The notes under the pieces were generated by a model. That model was not told the DNA's origin, searched no databases, and saw only the letters and a program-made list of their open reading frames with translations. A stretch of DNA of 64,000 bases from contig NZ_BIMB01000008.1 of NCBI RefSeq assembly GCF_004000865.1, positions 123,136-187,135 of the forward strand. The letters are read 5' to 3'. The position numbers were made by a program, and so were the translations under genes. Below are positions 59,191 through 64,000 of the stretch, in pieces. Numbering within the stretch: the stretch's first letter is position 1; each line of letters starts with the position of its first letter. The DNA comes from Paenibacillus elgii NBRC 100335. Lineage in GTDB: Bacteria; Bacillota; Bacilli; Paenibacillales; NBRC-103111.

Positions 59191-60597
59191 TTGGTATTCA
59201 GCAGTCTGATCTTTCTATTCTTGTTTCTGCCTTTGACGCTTGTCGTTTATTATGTGTCGCCTGCCGGGCTGCGGAATGCCGTGCTGCTCTTCGTCAGTCT
59301 GGTGTTTTATGCCTGGGGTGAGCCCGTATATATCGTTATCATGGTCTTTTCAACGCTGTTCGACTATGCGAACGGGCTGCTGATCGACAAGTACAGAAGC
59401 CGCAAAGCCGTCGTCCGAACGATATTCATCGGCTCCATCGCCATCAATTTGGGAATTCTCGGCTTCTTCAAATATTACGGCTTTCTCGTGGACAATCTCA
59501 ATCAGCTGTTCGGCTTGTCGATTCAGGCGGCGGCGCTGCCACTTCCGGTCGGCATCTCGTTCTATACGTTTCAGACGATGTCTTATGTGGTGGACGTGTA
59601 CCGGGACAAAATCCCGGCGCAGCGCAATCTGCTGTCGTTCGGCGCCTATATTACGATGTTCCCGCAGCTTGTAGCGGGTCCGATCGTCAAGTACGGCGAT
59701 ATTGCGCATCAGCTCGTGAGCCGAAACGTGACACTGGACCGGTTCGGCGAAGGAGCGGCGCTGTTCGTCCGAGGGCTTGCCAAAAAAGTGCTTCTGGCCA
59801 ACAACATCGGGCTGCTGTGGGCAAGTGTGAAAGCGACGCCCGCGGACGAGTTAACCGTAGCTTCCGCCTGGCTTGGCATCATCGCGTTTACGTTTCAAAT
59901 TTATTTCGATTTCAGCGGCTATTCGGATATGGCGCGCGGCCTCGGCAAAATGTTCGGGTTTGATTTTATGGAAAACTTCAACTATCCGTATATGTCCAGA
60001 AGCGTCACGGAGTTTTGGCGCAGGTGGCACATTTCGTTGGGCTCCTGGTTTCGGGAGTATGTATATATTCCGCTTGGCGGCAATCGGGTAGGCATGCTGA
60101 ACCAATTCCGGAATTTGCTGGTTGTATGGTTTTTAACCGGGTTATGGCACGGGGCAAGCTGGAATTTTGTCGTCTGGGGCTTATATTTCGGGTTCTTCGT
60201 CACGGCCGAAAAGCTGTTTCTGTTAAGATGGCTGCAAAGTAAGCCCCGCATGGTCGGGCATGCGTATACACTGGTGATTGTGATGATCGGCTGGGTGTTT
60301 TTCGAATTCGAGAAGCTATCGGTAGCTACCGCATATATCGGAACGATGTTTGGCTTTGTGGCGCATGGCCTCGCGGACAACCGCACATGGTACGAGCTGT
60401 CGGCGAATCTCCTCCTGTTGATCGTATTGGCTTTATGCTCGACTCCGTTTCCGAGTAAAGCTCTGAGCTGGCTTACGGAAAGGTTCCAAAGGACCGGCGT
60501 TATCGCCGTCCCTGCGGTCTATTTCGTCTTGCTGTTTCTGTCGACGGCTTATTTGGTCAATGCCACCTACAACCCTTTCCTCTATTTTAGATTTTGA
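59191..60597 (+). CDS. MBOAT O-acyltransferase (AlgI/PatA-like)
   Basis: A 468-residue membrane-bound O-acyltransferase with about 11 helices. The PF03062 markers FDFSGYSDMARGLGKMFG, the RSVTEFWRRWHISLGSWFREYVY region and the catalytic His in LTGLWHGASWN (near residue 320) are all present. TTG 59191 follows AAGGAG. AlgI/PatA-type proteins move acetyl groups across the membrane to an SGNH/DHHW partner that acetylates a wall or secreted polysaccharide; both partners flank this gene. The stop overlaps the next frame. Confidence 0.92.
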   Translation: MVFSSLIFLFLFLPLTLVVYYVSPAGLRNAVLLFVSLVFYAWGEPVYIVIMVFSTLFDYANGLLIDKYRSRKAVVRTIFIGSIAINLGILGFFKYYGFLVDNLNQLFGLSIQAAALPLPVGISFYTFQTMSYVVDVYRDKIPAQRNLLSFGAYITMFPQLVAGPIVKYGDIAHQLVSRNVTLDRFGEGAALFVRGLAKKVLLANNIGLLWASVKATPADELTVASAWLGIIAFTFQIYFDFSGYSDMARGLGKMFGFDFMENFNYPYMSRSVTEFWRRWHISLGSWFREYVYIPLGGNRVGMLNQFRNLLVVWFLTGLWHGASWNFVVWGLYFGFFVTAEKLFLLRWLQSKPRMVGHAYTLVIVMIGWVFFEFEKLSVATAYIGTMFGFVAHGLADNRTWYELSANLLLLIVLALCSTPFPSKALSWLTERFQRTGVIAVPAVYFVLLFLSTAYLVNATYNPFLYFRF

Positions 60598-61760
60598 AGA
60601 GGGTGATTCTTATTAATAAGTACGGTAAACGATCGCAATCGATTGTCGCTATGCTGCTCTTGCTTTTTCTCGGGGGCGTGCTGATGGTAAATTTGTTCAA
60701 GCCGAGCACATCGTTCTCCGAAGCGGAAAACCGAAGCTTGGAGCAGCTTCCGCAGCTTACGCTGCACAGCCTCGTTTCGGGAAAATTTACTTCCGGCTTT
60801 GAGAAGTATATCTCCGATCAATTTATGGCCCGAGATTTCTGGATCGGCGTTAAATCCGATACGGACCGAGCGATGGGGAAGAAGGAGAGCAACGGGGTTT
60901 ACCTCGGGCAGGACGGCTACTTGATTCAAAAGTTTACCCCGCCTGCGGACGGTGATTTGGAAATGAAAGTAAATGCGATCCATTCGCTCGCTAAGGCCGC
61001 GCCCGGCCTGCGGATGTTCGTCATGCTCGTACCTACCGCCGCCAGCGTGCTTGCGGATAAGCTTCCGGACCACGCACCTGCCGGCGAGGAGCTGGCGTAT
61101 CTCGATCAAGTGGGGCGGTCGCTCCACCGGGATATCCGCTTCGTCGACGTATATCCCGCGCTTCGTGCGCAGCGGGAGCCGTCCGTTTACTATAAAACCG
61201 ATCACCATTGGACGACAAGAGGCGCATTTTACGCCTATCAGGAGCTAAGCAAGCGGATGGGGTTGATTCCGAAGAAGGAAGAGGAGTTTACGATCCGCAC
61301 AGTGACGGACGAGTTCTACGGTTCGCTGTATTCGAAGAGCGGCTTCAGACATGTGGCGCCCGACAGCATCGACCTTTATATGCCGAAGGCGGGCGGGAGC
61401 TGTACCGTAGAGTACGTCGAAGAGGGGCAAATCTCAGATTCCATGTATGCGATGGACAATCTCGGCAAGAAGGACAAGTACACGGTATTTTTCGACGGCA
61501 ATCATTCGTTCATCCGGATAACGACGGGCCTGCGCGACGGAACGAAATTGCTGGTGGTCAAGGATTCGTATGCCAACAGCCTCATTCCTTTTCTAACACC
61601 GCATTTCAGCGAAATTTATGTCGTCGATCCGAGATATTACGAGAACGACTTGAAGACGCTCATTCAAGAGCGTCAAATCCGCGACGTGCTGCTGCTGTAT
61701 AACGCGAATACGTTTTTTGAAGATCCGTCGTTAAACCGGCTGGCTGAGCCGGCGGAATGA
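60594..61760 (+). CDS. DHHW/AlgJ-like protein, SGNH-type acetyltransferase partner
   Basis: A 388-residue protein with one N-terminal transmembrane helix (about 17-35) and an extracytoplasmic AlgJ/DltD-like domain. The family motif D-H-H-W lies in KTDHHWTTRG (near residue 203), the Ser block in VVKDSYANSLIPFL. The start is uncertain. TTG 60594 overlaps the MBOAT stop (TTGA) but lacks its own ribosome binding site. ATT 60612 has GAGGGTG at 6-nt spacing, and GTG 60603 is also in frame. It probably receives acetyl groups from the MBOAT protein and transfers them to a polysaccharide. Confidence 0.85.
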   Translation: MKRVILINKYGKRSQSIVAMLLLLFLGGVLMVNLFKPSTSFSEAENRSLEQLPQLTLHSLVSGKFTSGFEKYISDQFMARDFWIGVKSDTDRAMGKKESNGVYLGQDGYLIQKFTPPADGDLEMKVNAIHSLAKAAPGLRMFVMLVPTAASVLADKLPDHAPAGEELAYLDQVGRSLHRDIRFVDVYPALRAQREPSVYYKTDHHWTTRGAFYAYQELSKRMGLIPKKEEEFTIRTVTDEFYGSLYSKSGFRHVAPDSIDLYMPKAGGSCTVEYVEEGQISDSMYAMDNLGKKDKYTVFFDGNHSFIRITTGLRDGTKLLVVKDSYANSLIPFLTPHFSEIYVVDPRYYENDLKTLIQERQIRDVLLLYNANTFFEDPSLNRLAEPAE

Positions 61761-61780
61761 GCCGAAGAGGAGTTGGAAGA

Positions 61781-62287
61781 ATGATGTTAAGAATGTTTAC
61801 AAAAGTGAATGTGAAGCGTTTGATTATGCTGCTGGCGATTACGGTCGTTTCCGCCGCCGTTATGACAGGATGCTCCGGAAAACCGGAGGGAGAGCGCAGC
61901 GAGGTGACGATCGGCGAACTAACACAACGCTTGAAGCAAGCGGTGAAGCTGGAGGAGCTGAAGCAGCGGGACAAGGAAACGCTAAAGCGGCTGTATCGTC
62001 TCGGCGACGAAGAGGTTGAGGACTTCGTTCTGTATACGGACGTATCGAATGTGAAAGCGGACGAAGTGGCTGTCATTCAAGCGAAGGATGCGGCCCAAGC
62101 GGAACGCGTCAAGCAATACGTATCGAAAAGGATCGATGCGCAGACGGCGAAATTTAAAGACTACCGCCCGGAGGAGTACGGCTTAATCCAAAAGCATGTC
62201 TTGAAGCGAGAAGGCCGCTTTGTTCTATTCGCGGTCTCGAAGGACGCCGACCGTATAGAGCAAGTCTTCGACGAGGCTCTTCGGTGA
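61781..62287 (+). CDS. DUF4358 lipoprotein
   Basis: A 168-residue lipoprotein: signal peptide with lipobox V-M-T-G-C near residue 28, then a DUF4358 domain (ITIGEL-like start, VLYTDVSNVKADEVAVIQAKDAAQAERVKQ split over the centre, YGLIQKHVLKREGRFVLFAVS near the end). ATG 61781 follows GAGGAG at 8 nt. DUF4358 genes often end MBOAT/DHHW operons in Firmicutes, so it is likely a fifth component of the acetylation machinery, role unknown. Confidence 0.85.
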   Translation: MMLRMFTKVNVKRLIMLLAITVVSAAVMTGCSGKPEGERSEVTIGELTQRLKQAVKLEELKQRDKETLKRLYRLGDEEVEDFVLYTDVSNVKADEVAVIQAKDAAQAERVKQYVSKRIDAQTAKFKDYRPEEYGLIQKHVLKREGRFVLFAVSKDADRIEQVFDEALR

Positions 62288-62458
62288 ATTGACCGCGCGC
62301 CGCCACTATTCTTATGGTGTCCGGAGCTTGTTGCGAGATGGCCTATGAATAAGGCAGATACGCTTTTCATTCGCCCACACGGGGCACGGCGGCTTTTAAT
62401 ATGTTATGAAGGATGGTACTTATCCGCATGCATATTAAACCACTGGAGGAGAGAATCG

Positions 62459-63643
62459 GTGAAGGAACCTTCGGTCGTCTTTCATGAAGAGCCGCTTGTT
62501 GCAAGCTATGAGCAAGTCGTATCCGGGCCGGAATGCAGGCAGTTGATCGAATTGGCCCGACATCAGCTGGAGCCTGCCAAGGTGATCGGGGAAAAGGAAG
62601 TCGTCGCCTCCGAATTCCGAAAATCGGAATTTGCCTGGTTTCACCATGATTCGCATCCGCTCGTACGGGAAGTGTCCGCACGGCTCGCGGCCCTTGTGGA
62701 CCGGCCGCTTCATTACGCGGAAAGTCTGCAAATTGCGAGATACGTGGTCGGCGGCAAGTTCGGAGCGCATTTCGATACGTACGATCTGAATACGGTAGAC
62801 GGTAAACGATTCTACGATCAAGGGGGCCAGCGTCTTTACACGGCGCTTCTGTATTTAAATACCGTCGATGCGGGCGGGGAAACCTATTTTCCGGAGTTGA
62901 ATCTGGACATTTCCCCTTCCGAAGGCACTTTGATCGTATTCGAAACGTGCAAGCGGGGCACCAACGAACGGCATCCGCTTTCTCTACACGGCTCCCGCGA
63001 GCTAAGAGAAGGGGAGAAATGGATCGCGACCTTATGGTTTCGGGAGCGGCCGCAGTACGAGCCTCGTCAGGCGGCTTCCGATCTGCAAAAGACCGTTCCG
63101 GTAATGCTGCCCCCTGCGAAGGAGAATGGGCAAATTGAAACCAGGACGCTGCAAGAGGTTGTGGCCGAGCGGAAACCGGAGCAATTTCGTCCGGGCGAGG
63201 GCGAGCCGTCTAAGCTGCAGGCCAAAGTCGTAGCCTCGGGAGGCTCCGGGAAACGGGAAATCCACATGCGCGGCTTCCAGATAACGACGGATGTCATAGC
63301 CGAAGCGGGGGAACAGTACGGCCTGGGACCCGGTCCGGCGGAGATGATGCTCGGCGCGCTGGGCAGCGGGATCGTCCAAGTCGCTTTGTCGCTTGCCGCT
63401 GCCAGAGGAATTACCCTGCAATATCTGGATGTTGAAGTCACGGGCGAGCTGAGCACGGATGACGCCTGGACTCCCGCGGCGCTTCGCAACATCTCTTACA
63501 AGTTTAACGTTCTGTCGCCGAACCCGACCGATGAGATTCTCAGGCTGCATAAAGCGGTGGAGAGGTCTTGTCCCAGCTTGCATCTCCTTGTCGATCCGCA
63601 GCAGGTTAACGGAAGCTTCGTCCATCTCAAAACAAGCGGTTAA
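62459..63643 (+). CDS. 2OG-Fe(II) dioxygenase (prolyl 4-hydroxylase-like) fused to an OsmC-like domain
   Basis: A 394-residue fusion. Residues 1-200 are a P4H-type double-stranded beta-helix dioxygenase: iron ligands His104 and Asp106 in AHFDTYD, a distal His (172 or 177) in HPLSLHG, and the 2-oxoglutarate Lys in GEKWIATLWFR. After a linker, residues 250-394 form an OsmC-like domain (HMRGFQITTDVIAEAGEQ, LGPGPAEMMLGALGSG). The second reactive Cys of classical OsmC peroxidases lies in ERSCPSLH, while the first is replaced (ALGSGIVQVA). GTG 62459 follows GGAGGAG. I do not know this architecture from named systems. It may couple protein or metabolite hydroxylation to peroxide handling. Confidence 0.8.
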   Translation: MKEPSVVFHEEPLVASYEQVVSGPECRQLIELARHQLEPAKVIGEKEVVASEFRKSEFAWFHHDSHPLVREVSARLAALVDRPLHYAESLQIARYVVGGKFGAHFDTYDLNTVDGKRFYDQGGQRLYTALLYLNTVDAGGETYFPELNLDISPSEGTLIVFETCKRGTNERHPLSLHGSRELREGEKWIATLWFRERPQYEPRQAASDLQKTVPVMLPPAKENGQIETRTLQEVVAERKPEQFRPGEGEPSKLQAKVVASGGSGKREIHMRGFQITTDVIAEAGEQYGLGPGPAEMMLGALGSGIVQVALSLAAARGITLQYLDVEVTGELSTDDAWTPAALRNISYKFNVLSPNPTDEILRLHKAVERSCPSLHLLVDPQQVNGSFVHLKTSG

Positions 63644-63652
63644 TAACGCCAA

Positions 63653-63678
63653 AACTATCATGGATGCTCATAATAGTT
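63653..63678. repeat. Hairpin repeat, copy 1
   Basis: A 26-nt imperfect palindrome beginning AACTATCATG and ending ATAGTT, directly after the dioxygenase gene. 24 of 26 bases match copy 2 at 63917-63942 in the same orientation. Confidence 0.7.
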
Positions 63679-63916
63679 GAGTTTGGTGAGTAAGTGGTTG
63701 CTTAAGGAAATAGAGGCGTACGAGAGGGTGGGGTATCTACTTCTTGTCGCTGCTCCACCCCACAAAGTGAAGGTGAATCAGGGAAGCTTAGTCCGAATAC
63801 TTTGCGGGGACCCCGGGTCTGCAGGGAATTTTTATTGGAAGCCGCTTAGCAGCGGGTATTTCCCGCGGACAAAAGCGAACGATATTTTTGTAAAAGCTCG
63901 CTTTCTCAACACTCAG
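63679..63916. other. Segment between duplicated hairpins
   Basis: A frame of 86 codons (63677-63937) crosses it, but it begins inside copy 1, ends inside copy 2 and shows no family signature or convincing ribosome binding site. I treat the segment as probable non-coding DNA or a small insertion flanked by the duplicated terminator. Confidence 0.4.
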
Positions 63917-63950
63917 AACTATCATGAATGCTCATGATAGTTTTTTTATC
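63917..63950 (+). terminator. Hairpin repeat copy 2, intrinsic terminator
   Basis: ACTATCATG and CATGATAGT form a perfect 9-bp stem with a 6-nt loop, followed by TTTTTTT. Copy 1 at 63653 lacks the U-run. Confidence 0.8.
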
Positions 63951-64000
63951 GTTAAGGCTGAGAAAACTCCCTCTTCGACAACCATGACCGTGACCACAAC

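Noticed and set aside
63677..63937. Plus-strand ORF of 86 codons at the window end
   Set aside because: Start and end lie in the duplicated hairpins. There is no ribosome binding site of quality and no family signature.

Overview
The window looks like chromosomal DNA of an endospore-forming member of the Paenibacillaceae, probably Paenibacillus or a close relative. The reasons are a complete GerA/GerC/GerB spore-germinant receptor operon, strong AGGAGG-type ribosome binding sites, frequent GTG, TTG and even CTG starts, moderately GC-rich genes, and families common in that group (GH85 endoglycosidase, HXXEE, DUF817, DUF2277, DUF6376, DUF1634). No rRNA, tRNA, CRISPR array or complete insertion sequence was seen. 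The assignment rests on gene content only.

Layout. 1-494 is the tail of a rhomboid protease, followed by 0.8 kb of repeat-rich non-coding DNA. 1260-4845 is a Fur-box-controlled heterodimeric ABC exporter of the siderophore type (YbtP/YbtQ, IrtA/IrtB-like). An AT-rich patch with two secreted or anchored proteins (5100-6689) follows and abuts a decayed PchR-like AraC regulator (6867-7607).

The most interesting stretch is 7.6-18.4 kb. It holds three loci that look induced by ribosome-targeting antibiotics: (i) an alpha/beta hydrolase of the RdmC/EstT type behind a leader with two short upstream ORFs and two terminators; (ii) a five-gene operon (MutS2-like ATPase without Smr domain, BpsA-like aminopropyltransferase, GNAT, FkbH-like HAD, acyl carrier protein) behind a leader encoding the heptapeptide MSVVVLN, a long stem and two terminators; (iii) a FusB/FusC-type EF-G-binding protein behind a promoter, a 25-codon upstream ORF and mutually exclusive stems that can hide its Shine-Dalgarno sequence. 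An MFS exporter with a MerR-type 19-bp-spacer promoter lies between (i) and (ii). Operon (ii) is my best candidate for an undescribed system.

19-26 kb: a small kinase-like protein next to a SWIM/SNF2 ATPase, then a segment bracketed by imperfect inverted repeats that carries a TIM-barrel hydrolase-like protein, a MarR regulator and a short-chain dehydrogenase. 26-32 kb: two related secreted SH3-like repeat proteins around a copper-amine-oxidase-type domain protein, plus DinB and SDR genes. 32-39.7 kb: two MFS pumps, each with an ArsR-type regulator and recognisable operators, flanking a secreted GH85 endo-beta-N-acetylglucosaminidase. 39.8-47.6 kb: a fungalysin-like metalloprotease, TetR/HXXEE, a VOC protein, ArsR, a broken VOC gene, DUF2277, a methyltransferase and DUF817.

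47.8-51.8 kb is the germination operon. 51.8-54.9 kb holds Lrp/AsnC, a TSUP transporter with DUF1634, and a RodA/FtsW-like protein. 54.9-62.3 kb is a response regulator and histidine kinase followed by a cell-envelope operon (polysaccharide deacetylase, SGNH lipoprotein, MBOAT O-acyltransferase, DHHW/AlgJ-like protein, DUF4358 lipoprotein). Both transcription units carry the same three-fold 11-bp-periodic direct repeat just upstream of their -10 boxes, which suggests the two-component system controls itself and the operon. 62.4-63.6 kb is an unusual fusion of a prolyl-4-hydroxylase-like dioxygenase with an OsmC-like domain. The window ends in a duplicated terminator-like hairpin.
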